Source: Paenibacillus sp. SYP-B4298 (lineage in GTDB: Bacteria > Bacillota > Bacilli > Paenibacillales > Paenibacillaceae). Taken from it: a DNA stretch of 64,000 nt. Below, one piece after another: positions 44,787 to 54,773 of this stretch (positions within the stretch are counted from its first letter, which is position 1; each line of letters starts with the position of its first letter). The position numbers and the translations under genes are program-made. Below the pieces are notes generated by a model, which was not told where the DNA came from, searched no databases, and was given only the letters and a program-made list of their open reading frames with translations. The DNA lies in assembly GCF_027627475.1 (NCBI RefSeq), contig NZ_CP115484.1, positions 186,001 through 250,000 on the forward strand, in the 5' to 3' direction.

Positions 44787-46568
44787 ATGAGATCGTTTGT
44801 AACATCCATGGTAGCTGCTGTATGTATGACGTTTGTATTTACCTCTGTAGCCTATGCTGATAATCCGATCGTGCAGCATATGTACACCGCCGACCCTGCT
44901 CCACTGGTGTATCAGGACACAGTATACCTGTATACCGGACATGATGAGGATGGGGCCACCTATTTCGAGATGAATGAGTGGCGGGTGTTCTCCTCCAAGG
45001 ATATGGTGAATTGGACGGATCATGGATCGCCCTTATCCACAAATACATTCAGTTGGTCGAGTGGGGAGGCATGGGCAGGGCAAGCCATCGAGAGAAATGG
45101 GAAGTTTTATTGGTATGTGACGGCCAAGGATAGAGCGCTGGGCAGGCATGTGATCGGTGTGGCGGTAGCGGATAGCCCGACTGGCCCGTTCAAGGATGCG
45201 CTGGGACGGCCGCTGGTTGCGGCGCACTGGGGAGACATTGACCCGACAGTATTCATCGATGATGACGGGCAGGCATATATGTACTGGGGAAATAACAATC
45301 TATGGTATGTCAAGCTGAACCCGGACATGATCTCGTACAGCGGGTCGATTGTTCAGGTGCCATTGACGACAGCAGCATTCGGGCCGGATTATGAAGAGGG
45401 GCCATGGCTGCACAAGCGCAACGGCATTTATTATTTGCTCTATGCTGCCGGAGGAGTGCCGGAGCATCTGGCCTATTCGACCAGCACCAGTCCTACCGGG
45501 CCTTGGGTGTATCGCGGCGTCATCATGCCGACTCAGGGCCGAAGCTTTACCAATCACCCCGGCGTGATTGATTTCAAGGGGAACTCCTATCTATTCTATC
45601 ATAATGGCGCCTTGCCAGGCGGAGGGGGCTTTACACGCTCCGTGGCCATCGAGCCGTTCCGGTATAATGCGGATGGAACGATTCCGTTGATGAATATGAC
45701 GACAGCCGGTGTCGTTACAGGTGTGGGCAATCTGAACCCCTATGTTCGGACAGAAGCCGAGACGATGGCCTGGGGGCAAGGAATTAAGACGGAGCCCTCC
45801 AGCCAGGGCGGCATGAACATCGGATTTATCGAGAACGGAGACTACATCAAGGTAGAGGGCGTACAATTCGGTACAGGAGCAGCCTCGTTTGAGGCGAGCG
45901 TCTCCTCGGCAGGCAATGGCGGCCGGATCGAGCTGCGGCTTGACAGCCGGACCGGGCCGTTGATCGGGACGCTGCAGGTGCAGGGAACTGGAGGCTGGCA
46001 GAGCTGGCAGACCCAATCTACCACCGTCAGCGGCGCTGCCGGCATTCATGATCTGTATCTGGTCTTTACTGGAGGCAGCGGGTATCTGTTCAATGTAGAT
46101 TGGTGGATGTTCAAGGCTAATACAGCCGCTTCTCCCGTCATGAATGGCGCGGTCTATACCTTGCAGAACGCGCATAGCAACAAGCTGCTCGGTGTCGAGG
46201 GCATGTCGTCGAGCAACGGGGCTAAGGCGATCCAGGCAGAGGGCAATAGTGTTGCAAACCGATGGCGCTTCGACCTGCTGAGCAACGGCTACTACAAGCT
46301 GACGAACATGCATAGCGGCAAAGTGCTGGGCATAGAGAACATGTCCACGGCCAATGGAGCGAAGGCGCTGCAGTGGGAGGATAATGGCACTGCGGATCAC
46401 GAGTGGAAGCTCGTGCCTTCAGTGAATGGCAGCTATAAGCTGGAGAACCGTCATAGCGGCAAGGTGCTGGGAGTGGAAGGCATGTCTACAGCGACGGGAG
46501 CTGTGGCTGTACAATGGGAGGACAACGGGACAGCGGATCATAACTGGACCTTCTCAGGGGTGAATTAG
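44787..46568 (+). CDS. Secreted GH43 hydrolase with CBM6 and ricin-type lectin modules
   Basis: A 593-residue exported enzyme. A signal peptide ends near SVAYA (residue 24). The GH43 domain (about 28-315) has all three acidic motifs: TADPAPLVYQDTVYLY, GDIDPTVFIDDDGQAY and EEGPWLHKRNGIYYLL. A CBM6 module (VRTEAETMAWGQGIKTE to YLFNVDWWMF) spans about 320-445, and a C-terminal ricin-type beta-trefoil (three repeats ending in NGAKA..W) about 455-593. Binding domains of this sort target xylan or arabinan side chains. A strong GAAGGAGG site precedes the ATG. Confidence 0.92.
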   Translation: MRSFVTSMVAAVCMTFVFTSVAYADNPIVQHMYTADPAPLVYQDTVYLYTGHDEDGATYFEMNEWRVFSSKDMVNWTDHGSPLSTNTFSWSSGEAWAGQAIERNGKFYWYVTAKDRALGRHVIGVAVADSPTGPFKDALGRPLVAAHWGDIDPTVFIDDDGQAYMYWGNNNLWYVKLNPDMISYSGSIVQVPLTTAAFGPDYEEGPWLHKRNGIYYLLYAAGGVPEHLAYSTSTSPTGPWVYRGVIMPTQGRSFTNHPGVIDFKGNSYLFYHNGALPGGGGFTRSVAIEPFRYNADGTIPLMNMTTAGVVTGVGNLNPYVRTEAETMAWGQGIKTEPSSQGGMNIGFIENGDYIKVEGVQFGTGAASFEASVSSAGNGGRIELRLDSRTGPLIGTLQVQGTGGWQSWQTQSTTVSGAAGIHDLYLVFTGGSGYLFNVDWWMFKANTAASPVMNGAVYTLQNAHSNKLLGVEGMSSSNGAKAIQAEGNSVANRWRFDLLSNGYYKLTNMHSGKVLGIENMSTANGAKALQWEDNGTADHEWKLVPSVNGSYKLENRHSGKVLGVEGMSTATGAVAVQWEDNGTADHNWTFSGVN

Positions 46569-46718
46569 CTGTTGCCCTTCGGACAGATTCTCCAGCAGGC
46601 AGCCTAGTAAGACGGGCTGCCTGTCTTGGAGTTCTGCGCTCTGCCCGAATCCTGGCACTGCATGACAAATAGAGGTATGGAAGACGCTTTAATATTCGAA
46701 ACAGGGGGTAGGCGTGAG

Positions 46719-48581
46719 ATGAGAGAGTTGAAGGGCAAGCAGGTTATCATCCGGGATCGGGAGTTGAAGCGTAGAGAGGAAGCCAATAGAGACTACCTGC
46801 TCCAATTGAACACCGATCATCTGTTATTCAACTACAGGCTGGAGGCAGGACGCTATACGGGACGGAGTATTCCTGAGGGGGCGCATGGGGGCTGGGAAAC
46901 ACCGGTCTGCCAGCTTCGCGGTCATTTCCTGGGGCATTGGCTGTCGGCTGCGGCGATTCATTATCATGAGACAGGCCATCCTGAGCTGAAGGTTAAGGCA
47001 GAAGCCATCATCGATGAATTGGCGGAATGCCAGCGGGACAACGGTGGGCAATGGATAGGCCCGATCCCCGAGAAGTATCTTCATTGGATTGCCAACGGCA
47101 AGAATGTCTGGGCTCCACAGTACAATCTACACAAAATATTGATGGGACTTGTCGATGCGTACCGCTATCTGAATAGTGATAAGGCGTTAGAGGTGGCAGG
47201 CCGCTTTGCTGACTGGTTTGTGGAGTGGAGCAGCCGGTTTTCGCGGGAGAGGTTTGACGATATTCTGGATGTGGAGACCGGCGGAATGCTAGAGGTGTGG
47301 GCGGATCTGCTGGAGATGAGCGGGGAGGACAAGTATACCACACTGTTAGAGCGGTATTACCGCAGCAGGCTGTTCCAGCCGTTGCTTGATGGCAAGGACC
47401 CTCTAACCAACATGCATGCCAATACGACGATTCCCGAGGTGCTGGGCTGCGCCAGAGCGTATGAGGTCACTGGTGAAGAGAAGTGGCTTGACATTGTTCG
47501 CGCTTACTGGAACTGTGCAGTTACGGAGCGTGGCTGTCTGGCGACCGGCGGGCAGACGGCAGGTGAGGTCTGGATGCCGAAGATGAAGATGAAGGCGCGT
47601 CTGGGGGACAAAAATCAGGAGCATTGCACCGTCTACAATATGATACGGCTGGCGGAGTTCCTGTTCCGGCAGACGGGAGAGCCTGCCTATGCCCAGTATA
47701 TGGAGTACAACCTGTATAACGGAATTATGGCGCAGGCATATTACCAGGAATATCATCTGACTGGCAACAAGCATGGCCATCCAAGCCGCGGGTTGCTGAC
47801 GTATTTTCTTCCGATGAAGGCAGGACTGCGCAAGGATTGGAGCTCGGAGACAGACAGCTTCTTCTGCTGTCACGGTACGATGGTTCAGGCCAATGCAGCA
47901 TGGAATCAGGGCCTGTACTATCAGGAGAACGATGCAGTCTACGTCTGCCAATACTTTCATTCCGAGGTCAGGCTGGAGATCGGAGGAGCCAAGGTGCGGC
48001 TCGTTCAGACCCAGGACCCGATGAGCGGGAGTCTGCTCTCCTCTTCTAATACAGCGGGGTATCAGGTAATCAATGAAGTGACCGCCCGTCATGAGAATAT
48101 GCCTTCATACCGCAAATATGATCTCGTTATTCATACGGAGCAGCCGACGGAGTTCGCTCTATGCTGCCGCATTCCCGACTGGATTATGGAGGCGGCGGCG
48201 ATCTATGTCAATGGGGAATGCCTGGCAAGGACGAAGGACAGCAGCCAGTTCCACGCCATCCGGCGCGTCTGGCAGGACGGCGACCGAGTAAGTCTGATAT
48301 TGCCGATCGGCATACGCTTCATCCCGCTCCCGGATGATGCGAATACGGGCGCCTTCCGGTATGGCCCTGAGGTGCTGGCGGGTCTGTGCGAGGAGGAAAG
48401 GCTGCTGTATGCCGAGTCGGATGACATTGCTGCCGAGATTGAGGCAGAAAATGAGCGCGAGTGGGGAAGCTGGAGATTCTTCTTCAAGACAGTCAATCAG
48501 GACCCGGGCATTCAACTGCGGCGCATCCGGGATATTGGCTATGAACCGTATCAGATGTATTTTAAGGTGAAACGGCGATGA
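46719..48581 (+). CDS. GH127-type beta-L-arabinofuranosidase family protein (DUF1680)
   Basis: A 620-residue enzyme of the GH127/GH146 (DUF1680) fold, an (alpha/alpha)6 barrel with beta-sandwich tail. The zinc-site residues are visible: QEHCTVYNM (Glu 301, Cys 303) and FFCCHGTM (Cys 383, Cys 384), matching Glu338, Cys340, Cys417 and Cys418 of HypBA1. Such enzymes remove beta-L-arabinofuranose using a cysteine nucleophile. There is no signal peptide, so it acts on imported sugars. The frame is open to TTG 46626, but ATG 46719 with GGGGGT upstream matches the family start. It ends the hydrolase operon before the terminator at 48779. Confidence 0.9.
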   Translation: MRELKGKQVIIRDRELKRREEANRDYLLQLNTDHLLFNYRLEAGRYTGRSIPEGAHGGWETPVCQLRGHFLGHWLSAAAIHYHETGHPELKVKAEAIIDELAECQRDNGGQWIGPIPEKYLHWIANGKNVWAPQYNLHKILMGLVDAYRYLNSDKALEVAGRFADWFVEWSSRFSRERFDDILDVETGGMLEVWADLLEMSGEDKYTTLLERYYRSRLFQPLLDGKDPLTNMHANTTIPEVLGCARAYEVTGEEKWLDIVRAYWNCAVTERGCLATGGQTAGEVWMPKMKMKARLGDKNQEHCTVYNMIRLAEFLFRQTGEPAYAQYMEYNLYNGIMAQAYYQEYHLTGNKHGHPSRGLLTYFLPMKAGLRKDWSSETDSFFCCHGTMVQANAAWNQGLYYQENDAVYVCQYFHSEVRLEIGGAKVRLVQTQDPMSGSLLSSSNTAGYQVINEVTARHENMPSYRKYDLVIHTEQPTEFALCCRIPDWIMEAAAIYVNGECLARTKDSSQFHAIRRVWQDGDRVSLILPIGIRFIPLPDDANTGAFRYGPEVLAGLCEEERLLYAESDDIAAEIEAENEREWGSWRFFFKTVNQDPGIQLRRIRDIGYEPYQMYFKVKRR

Positions 48582-48778
48582 ACAGGTTAAACAACCTCCG
48601 GTCGCTTGAGCAAGGTAGCCGCGTTTCGCCCATGCCGGGATGGTCAGAATTGTCCACGGAACGGGTCGTGCTTGTACAGATTCAGGCCCGTGCAGTATCT
48701 TGGCGAATCATGATGGCCATCACCGAGGAGCTAATGGCGTTGGAGGCTGGCAGGTGTAGCCCAAGTTTGCGACAACGA

Positions 48779-48808
48779 ACCTCATGTCATTAGCGCATGA
48801 GGTTTTTG
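48779..48808 (+). terminator. Rho-independent terminator after the GH127 gene
   Basis: ACCTCATG and CATGAGGT are perfect 8-base arms with a 9-base loop, followed by a T-run. The 200 bases between the GH127 stop and this hairpin contain no convincing gene. Confidence 0.8.
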
Positions 48809-48892
48809 CCAATGTCCCGATGCTTGTCCTGTCCGCACATCAGGGGTATGATAAATAGCAAAAGCCAGCAGGTATGGAATGGGAGATTCAGT

Positions 48893-50674
48893 ATGAGAGC
48901 CAGCATACGCACCAAGTTATTCGCAAGCTTCTCCGTTGTTATCGTTGCTTCCTTGTCCATTGTGAGCGTGCTTTGGTACAACAAATATTACAACAGCCAG
49001 CGGGAGTCAGCGGAGAATTTCATGTCACGAACCATTCTGGATGCGAACAAAAGCCTTGAGCTCACATTGAAGGATATTGACTATATAAGCACGATTATTT
49101 CGCTTAACAGGCCCAATGTGATTGATATGTTGTTGCCAGATGCAACAGAAACGTTAATCGAGCGACTCGAAAAGGATCGCAAGCTCGATAATTTCATTTC
49201 CAGCCTATACGGCTACAAATATTATATATCTAGCATTCTGGTCGCGAGGACCGACGGGCGCAGCTATGCACAAGGTTCAACGGTTCCAACGGATGAATTT
49301 ATGCAATCAAGCTGGTATAAGCAGCTTCTGGAGCAGCAGGGGAACAAAATATTTATTACGACGCACGCCAATACGAAGCTGAATAAGGTGTCTGCCTATA
49401 TGAACCAAAACGTTGTTTCCATCTCGCGTGCAATCATGAATGGAAACGAGGCAGTGGGTTACGTTAACATTGATTTCAATTACGAGGTCGTGGACCGGAT
49501 TTTTAATACTCCGCTGCCGAATAAGAGCCAGTTGTTTTTGCTGGACGATCAAGGCAACTTTGTTTATTCTCCCCGCGCAGATAATATTAATAAGTCAATT
49601 TCTGGTACAGACTATGCCAGTGTGCTTCCGCAGCTAACGGGAAACTCGGGAAAGCTCAGTATGAGAATTAACGGCGAAGAGCATCTTGTCGTCTACCATA
49701 CATCGGATTATATGAATTGGACAACGGTTGGTCTGATCCCAAGGAGTGAGTTGCTGGCCGAGAGTAGGAAAGCTGCGAATAACATTATGCTCATCCCCAT
49801 TCTTACACTGATTGCTGCATTGATTGTGGCGACGATTATTTCAAATCACATTACCAAAAATATTGGACGCTTGCGCCACGCGATGAAAAAGGTCAGTGCA
49901 GGCAATTTGTCGAATCCAATTGCGATAACCTCCGGGGACGAGGTGGAGGAGCTAAGCCGTGGCTTTAATGCGATGGTAACCAATTTGCGTGTTCTTCTCG
50001 ATGATATCAAGCAGACGGAGGAGCAGAAGCGGGTGCTCGAATTCAAGGCGCTGCAAGCCCAGATCAATCCCCATTTCTTGTTTAATACCTTAAACCAGAT
50101 CAAATGGCTTGCCGATGTACAGAAGGCGGACAACATCAAGCAACTGGTGACCTCGCTGGTCACGCTTCTCCATAGCAGTATGGGCAAGGGGGGCGAATTT
50201 ATTTCGGTGCGGGAGGAGCTGCAATATTTAGAGCATTATTTAAATATCCAGCAATTTCGCTATTATGATAAATTCGATGCCGTATTCGATATCGAGGAAG
50301 AGATTCAGGATGCCCGCTTGTTGAAGTTTTTGCTGCAGCCTATTGTTGAGAACGCATTGATCCATGGGCTTGAGCCGTTAAAAGGAAGAGGGAAGCTTGT
50401 CATTAAAGGGTATGGGGAAGAAGGACATATCGTGCTGAAAGTATCGGATGACGGTGTGGGTATTGAACCGGAAAGACTTGCTACAATGTTTGATCGGGCG
50501 ACGGAGCAAAATCAATCACGATTTAGCGGGATTGGGCTAGGCAATGTGCAGGAGAGAATTAAACTTCATTATGGGGCTGGCTACGGCCTCCAGGTTGAAA
50601 GCGTGCCAGGTCTGTTCACGACGGTAACGCTGCGGATTCCGGTTGAAGTGGAAGGAGAAGATCAGGATGCTTAA
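48893..50674 (+). CDS. Sensor histidine kinase, YesM type
   Basis: A 593-residue membrane kinase. Helix 1 (LFASFSVVIVASLSIVSVLW) and helix 2 (IMLIPILTLIAALIVATIIS, near residue 300) flank an outside sensing domain of about 270 residues. HAMP follows, then the His_kinase domain with the phosphorylated His in NPHFLFNTLNQIKW and the ATP-binding boxes LLQPIVENALIHG, DDGVGI and GIGLGNVQERI. This is the YesM/LytS branch that controls sugar-importer genes. The ATG at 48893 has GGGAG seven bases upstream. It is coupled to its response regulator, whose start lies eight bases before this stop. Confidence 0.93.
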   Translation: MRASIRTKLFASFSVVIVASLSIVSVLWYNKYYNSQRESAENFMSRTILDANKSLELTLKDIDYISTIISLNRPNVIDMLLPDATETLIERLEKDRKLDNFISSLYGYKYYISSILVARTDGRSYAQGSTVPTDEFMQSSWYKQLLEQQGNKIFITTHANTKLNKVSAYMNQNVVSISRAIMNGNEAVGYVNIDFNYEVVDRIFNTPLPNKSQLFLLDDQGNFVYSPRADNINKSISGTDYASVLPQLTGNSGKLSMRINGEEHLVVYHTSDYMNWTTVGLIPRSELLAESRKAANNIMLIPILTLIAALIVATIISNHITKNIGRLRHAMKKVSAGNLSNPIAITSGDEVEELSRGFNAMVTNLRVLLDDIKQTEEQKRVLEFKALQAQINPHFLFNTLNQIKWLADVQKADNIKQLVTSLVTLLHSSMGKGGEFISVREELQYLEHYLNIQQFRYYDKFDAVFDIEEEIQDARLLKFLLQPIVENALIHGLEPLKGRGKLVIKGYGEEGHIVLKVSDDGVGIEPERLATMFDRATEQNQSRFSGIGLGNVQERIKLHYGAGYGLQVESVPGLFTTVTLRIPVEVEGEDQDA

Positions 50675-52295
50675 GGTGCTGCTCGTCGACGATGATTTGC
50701 CCATGCTGAGCAAGCTTAAAAATATGGTCGACTGGGAACATCTTGGATGTCAGCTTTGCGGCGAAGCAAATGGGGGGCAGGCGGCAGTTACGCTTCTCCA
50801 CAAGTGCAAGCCCGAGATTGTGATTACGGATATGAGCATGCCCGGCATGGATGGGCTGGCGCTTATTAACTATATGGAGGCGTATTTCCCTCACACACAA
50901 GTTATTGCGATCAGTAGCTTTAGCGATGTTCACTTTGTGAAAAATAGTATGCGCAAGGGCGCAGTCGATTATATTCTAAAGCATGAGCTGGATGTGCAGG
51001 TGTTGCAGGCAGCACTTACCACCGCCAAAGAGCTGCTCGCCAAGGGGCAGGAGGCGCAGGAGCAGACGCTGAATATACAGAAGCATATTCAGCAGAGCCA
51101 TACAACGCTGCTTAGAAACTTCATTAGAGAGCTTGTAGAGAATGGCTTCGGCTCCGAGAAGGAGCTGGTGCAGAACGCGGACAAACTTGATATCACACTG
51201 AACCTGCGTATGCTGACGGTTGTTGTAGCGGAATGGGATAGCCGGGGCAAGCTTGCAGACCGCTATGATGCCAAAGAGCTTGCGGTTATGAAAGGCTCCT
51301 TCATGGATATTGTGGATAATATCCTGACTGATACTGGAAATGCCTTTATGACACCGATTGAAAATGGGAAGTTTGCATTTTTGTTCTCATTGGAGACGAA
51401 TAGCAGATTTATGTGGCACACGATGATTTCAGAGGCGCTGTCACGAATTAGAGTAAGTGTTAAACGTCAGTTGAATTTTACGATAAGCTGTAGCGTGAGT
51501 GAGATATGCAGCAAGCCTGACCACCTGCCGAGCTATTTTCAGACAGCAGACAAGGAGCTCCAGCAACGGTTTTATGAGGGGGGAGACGTCGTCATTTGGC
51601 CAGGTATTCAACGCAGGGAGGCCAACTCTATCAGCTTCTCCGTAGATGTGAAGCTCGAGCGGCTGCTGCTGTCACATCTTGCAACGCTAAATGAGACAGA
51701 GCTGATCCGGCAAGTTGAAGAGTTGTTTATTCGGATGGGGCAGGCGAGGGCTCCGCATAAAACGACACAAATGGTCGCAGTCGAGCTTATCCACCTCGTT
51801 AACCGGAAGTCGAAGGAGGCTGGCATTTCCGAGCAGGAGTTATTCGGAGATGACCAGAATCCGTACCAAATCATCGGCCAATTCGATACGCTGGTCGAGA
51901 TGAAGGAATGGATTATAGAGATTTACCGCAAGCTAATACAAGCCTTGCGGCCCTCCTTGCACGATAACCATTATTCCGATAACATAAGGCGGACGCTGGA
52001 ATGGATTCGTCAGCATTTCGCCGAGCCCATCACCTTGCAGGAGGTAGCGGACGTTGTTGGCGTGAATGCCTCTTATTTGAGCCGATTGTTTAAGGAGGAG
52101 TGCAAGCAAGGCTTTACCGATTATGTCAATCATGTGCGGGTGGAATACGCAAAGCTGCTGATCCGCTCCGGCGAGACTGATCTGAAGAACGTGGTGAAGC
52201 AGGCGGGTTTTAATCACTACAATTACTTTTTTACGGTATTCAAAAAAACAACTGGAATGACTCCATTGGCATACGAAAAGCAGCAGAAACGGTAG
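50667..52295 (+). CDS. Response regulator with AraC DNA-binding domain, YesN type
   Basis: A 542-residue regulator. The receiver domain (residues 1-120) has the acidic pair LLVDDDLP, the phospho-acceptor Asp in VITDMSMPGMDG and the conserved ISSFSD and YILKHELD segments. A long middle region of about 300 residues precedes a C-terminal AraC domain (ITLQEVADVVGVNASYLSRL, KNVVKQAGFNHYNYFFTVFK). It probably activates the importer and hydrolase genes downstream on a signal from the kinase. The ATG at 50667 follows GGAGAAG; its frame overlaps the kinase end. Confidence 0.93.
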   Translation: MLKVLLVDDDLPMLSKLKNMVDWEHLGCQLCGEANGGQAAVTLLHKCKPEIVITDMSMPGMDGLALINYMEAYFPHTQVIAISSFSDVHFVKNSMRKGAVDYILKHELDVQVLQAALTTAKELLAKGQEAQEQTLNIQKHIQQSHTTLLRNFIRELVENGFGSEKELVQNADKLDITLNLRMLTVVVAEWDSRGKLADRYDAKELAVMKGSFMDIVDNILTDTGNAFMTPIENGKFAFLFSLETNSRFMWHTMISEALSRIRVSVKRQLNFTISCSVSEICSKPDHLPSYFQTADKELQQRFYEGGDVVIWPGIQRREANSISFSVDVKLERLLLSHLATLNETELIRQVEELFIRMGQARAPHKTTQMVAVELIHLVNRKSKEAGISEQELFGDDQNPYQIIGQFDTLVEMKEWIIEIYRKLIQALRPSLHDNHYSDNIRRTLEWIRQHFAEPITLQEVADVVGVNASYLSRLFKEECKQGFTDYVNHVRVEYAKLLIRSGETDLKNVVKQAGFNHYNYFFTVFKKTTGMTPLAYEKQQKR

Positions 52296-52341
52296 CTCAA
52301 GCGGGAAAAGTAAAAAAGATAGAGTAAAAGTAAAAATAATG

Positions 52342-52368
52342 GAGTCCGCGAGCGGGCTCTTCTTTTTT
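52342..52368 (+). terminator. Terminator after the two-component genes
   Basis: GAGTCCGC and GCGGGCTC pair with one wobble and a run of TTCTTTTTT follows. It lies in the 122-base gap before the binding-protein gene. Confidence 0.7.
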
Positions 52369-52417
52369 ATGATGAAGGAGCAAGAAGAGAAGTGTACATC
52401 CAAGGGGAGATGAAAAA

Positions 52418-53761
52418 ATGAAGAAGTCCATGAAATTTACATTAGCGCTTTCATTATCGGCTTGCTTGCTGATTACTGCGGCTTGCGGCAATAAAAATGA
52501 GTCGCCAAACACAGGCGCTAACGGAGACGGGTCAGCTAGCAAGCAGGAAACGGTAAGCTTCTGGTCATGGGTTCCGACAGACGTGCAAGCAGAGAAGGCG
52601 ATTGCTGCTTTTGAGAAAGCCAATCCGGACATCAAGGTTGATTACTGGCGCGGAGAGCAGACGGATTACCAAAAGAAGCTTCAGGTTGCGATGGCGGCCA
52701 ATGAAGGACCTGACTTGTTGGGTATGCAGGTTGGCGGGATGCTGAATCAATATGCGAATACGCTGGAGCCGATTGAGCCGCTTGCGGATCAGAAATGGGG
52801 AGCAGGCTGGAAGGACAAATTCGTAAAGGCATCGATCGATCAAGTTAAAGCGACAAACGGTACGATGGTTGCTTTGCCGCTGAACCTGACGGGTCAAGAG
52901 TTTGTACTTTATAATAAAACGATTTTTGATAAGCTGGGTATTACAAAAGTGCCCACCACGTATGAAGAATGGCTAACCGTAAACGCTACAATCCGTGAAA
53001 AAGGCAACGGAGTTGTGCCTGTAGCTTTTGGAGCAAAGGATATTTGGCATGATGTTGATATGTTCGTATCGCTTAGCAATCAATTTGCGCCAGGTAAAGT
53101 GTATGAGGCAGAGCAAGGCAAACTGGCTTGGACAGATCAAGTTTTTGTAGATACGATGACAGCCTGGAGCAAGCTGTTCACCGATAAAGTGATGCAGGAC
53201 GGGGCGCTTGGCTTGTCGACTTATCCAGATGCGCGGGATCAATACTTTTACTCTGGCAAGGCGGCAATGTTCTTGACCGGCTCTTGGCACGCAGGCTACA
53301 GTCTGCCAGGCGGCGAAAAGGCTGGTACAGCAATCGAACAAGACGAAACCGGCATATTCCTGCTTCCGCAAATTGGACCAAACGAATCCAGAGCGGTAGC
53401 AAGTGTAGATACGGCGCTTTCGATCAACAAAAACTCGAAGCATAAAGAAGCGGCATGGAAGCTGCTTGAATTCATGACGCAAGGAGAAGGCCAACAAATT
53501 ATGGCGGACTTCATTCAAGGCTCGCCTGCTAAGGTTGGTATTGAAATTCAAACGCTGGATCAATTTAAATTCGATGCCGAGCGTGAGGGGATCACAGTGG
53601 TAAATAACGCGATTGCCAATGCAGTTGGCAAACGTCTGCTGGACTACCCGGAGCTGACGAACGCAATCGGTATAGCGATGCAGGATGTAGCGGCTGGCAA
53701 AGACATTGAAACCGCGCTTAAGGATATTCAAAAAGCTTCCGAAGGCATCGATCGTAAATAA
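52418..53761 (+). CDS. Sugar-binding lipoprotein of an ABC importer
   Basis: A 447-residue extracellular solute-binding protein. The lipoprotein signal ends at ITAAC near residue 23. The body has the two-lobe family 1 fold (FWSWVPTDVQAEKAIAAFEK, FVLYNKTIFDKLGITKVPTT, and AAMFLTGSWHAGYSLPGG). It captures an oligosaccharide, probably arabinose-containing given the neighbours. The YesMN pair lies upstream and two permease genes downstream, beyond a perfect 19-base hairpin that may keep this message more abundant. No ATPase is encoded in the cluster. Confidence 0.9.
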   Translation: MKKSMKFTLALSLSACLLITAACGNKNESPNTGANGDGSASKQETVSFWSWVPTDVQAEKAIAAFEKANPDIKVDYWRGEQTDYQKKLQVAMAANEGPDLLGMQVGGMLNQYANTLEPIEPLADQKWGAGWKDKFVKASIDQVKATNGTMVALPLNLTGQEFVLYNKTIFDKLGITKVPTTYEEWLTVNATIREKGNGVVPVAFGAKDIWHDVDMFVSLSNQFAPGKVYEAEQGKLAWTDQVFVDTMTAWSKLFTDKVMQDGALGLSTYPDARDQYFYSGKAAMFLTGSWHAGYSLPGGEKAGTAIEQDETGIFLLPQIGPNESRAVASVDTALSINKNSKHKEAAWKLLEFMTQGEGQQIMADFIQGSPAKVGIEIQTLDQFKFDAEREGITVVNNAIANAVGKRLLDYPELTNAIGIAMQDVAAGKDIETALKDIQKASEGIDRK

Positions 53762-53769
53762 GCAATCAG

Positions 53770-53819
53770 ACAAACAAAGAGCATGAATATGCGAGTTGGT
53801 ATTCATGCTCTTTGTTTGT
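53770..53819 (+). promoter_or_regulatory. Perfect 19-bp hairpin between binding protein and permease
   Basis: ACAAACAAAGAGCATGAAT (53770-53788) and its exact complement (53801-53819) flank a 12-base loop and end in T-rich sequence. It looks like a partial terminator or an mRNA end protector that makes the binding protein more abundant than the permeases. Confidence 0.75.
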
Positions 53820-53873
53820 TACGAGAGAACCTATCAAGAGATAGAGATTTGGAAAATGGAGGAGTGATGCACC

Positions 53874-54764
53874 ATGACTGGCAACCGCTCAGTGCTTTCC
53901 GGCTGGAGAGCGTATCTTTATGTGCTGCCGATACTTATATTATCAGGCATGTTTTTGTACTACTGCATTGGATTTACTGTATACACCAGCTTTCATTCCT
54001 GGAACGGCATTGACTCGGATATGAAATTTATCGGCTTGGATAACTATATCAAGTTGTTTAACGATAAGTCTTACCATATCGCTTTGCGCAACAATCTCAT
54101 ATTCTTCGTGTTTACCGTTGGCATACAAGCGGCGCTTGGCTTAATGCTGGCGGTGCTGCTGCGCGCCAAGTTAAAGGGGAATGCCATTTTTCGTTCGATT
54201 TATTTCATCCCAACCATTATGGCGCCGATTATTATCGCAGCCATTTTCCGCATCATTATGGATACGAATTTCGGTAGCCTGAATGAGGGGCTTCGTGCGA
54301 TCGGTCTTGATTTCTTGGCTGTATCCTGGCTGGGAGACCCCAAGTACGCGCTAATGTCCATCATCATTGTTAACATTTTTGAGTGGATGGGCTTTAGTAT
54401 GACTCTGTATTATTCAGCCCTGCTGGCAATCCCGGATGAAATCTATGAATCAGCCAAAATTGACGGCTCTGGCTTCTGGCGCACCTTGTTCAAAATCACG
54501 GTTCCGCTTGTTGGAGGAACGACCTCCACACTCGTTATTCTTGGAATCGTTGGCTCGCTCAAAACATTCGACATCGTTTCCCTTCTTACTGGCGGCGGTC
54601 CTGGGCGTTCTACCGAGTTTTTGACTACCTATGTCTACAAGAAGGCGATTGAGGAGTTCAACGGAGGCATGTCTGCTGCAGCGGGCGTTACCATTCTCAT
54701 TATTGCGCTTGTACTTGCTATACTGCAAATCCAATATACGAACCGCCAGCAGCGTGATCTATAA
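53874..54764 (+). CDS. Sugar ABC transporter permease (MalF/UgpA-type)
   Basis: A 296-residue permease with six predicted helices and the EAA motif YESAKIDGSGFWRTLFKITV near residue 190. AATGGAGGAG lies about ten bases upstream of ATG 53874. It works with the permease at 54774 and the binding protein at 52418. Confidence 0.92.
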   Translation: MTGNRSVLSGWRAYLYVLPILILSGMFLYYCIGFTVYTSFHSWNGIDSDMKFIGLDNYIKLFNDKSYHIALRNNLIFFVFTVGIQAALGLMLAVLLRAKLKGNAIFRSIYFIPTIMAPIIIAAIFRIIMDTNFGSLNEGLRAIGLDFLAVSWLGDPKYALMSIIIVNIFEWMGFSMTLYYSALLAIPDEIYESAKIDGSGFWRTLFKITVPLVGGTTSTLVILGIVGSLKTFDIVSLLTGGGPGRSTEFLTTYVYKKAIEEFNGGMSAAAGVTILIIALVLAILQIQYTNRQQRDL

Positions 54765-54773
54765 GAGGAAGAG

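Noticed and set aside
48578-48793. 71-residue open frame starting at ATGA overlap with the GH127 stop
   Set aside because: It ends inside the terminator hairpin, has no recognisable domain and no separate ribosome site.
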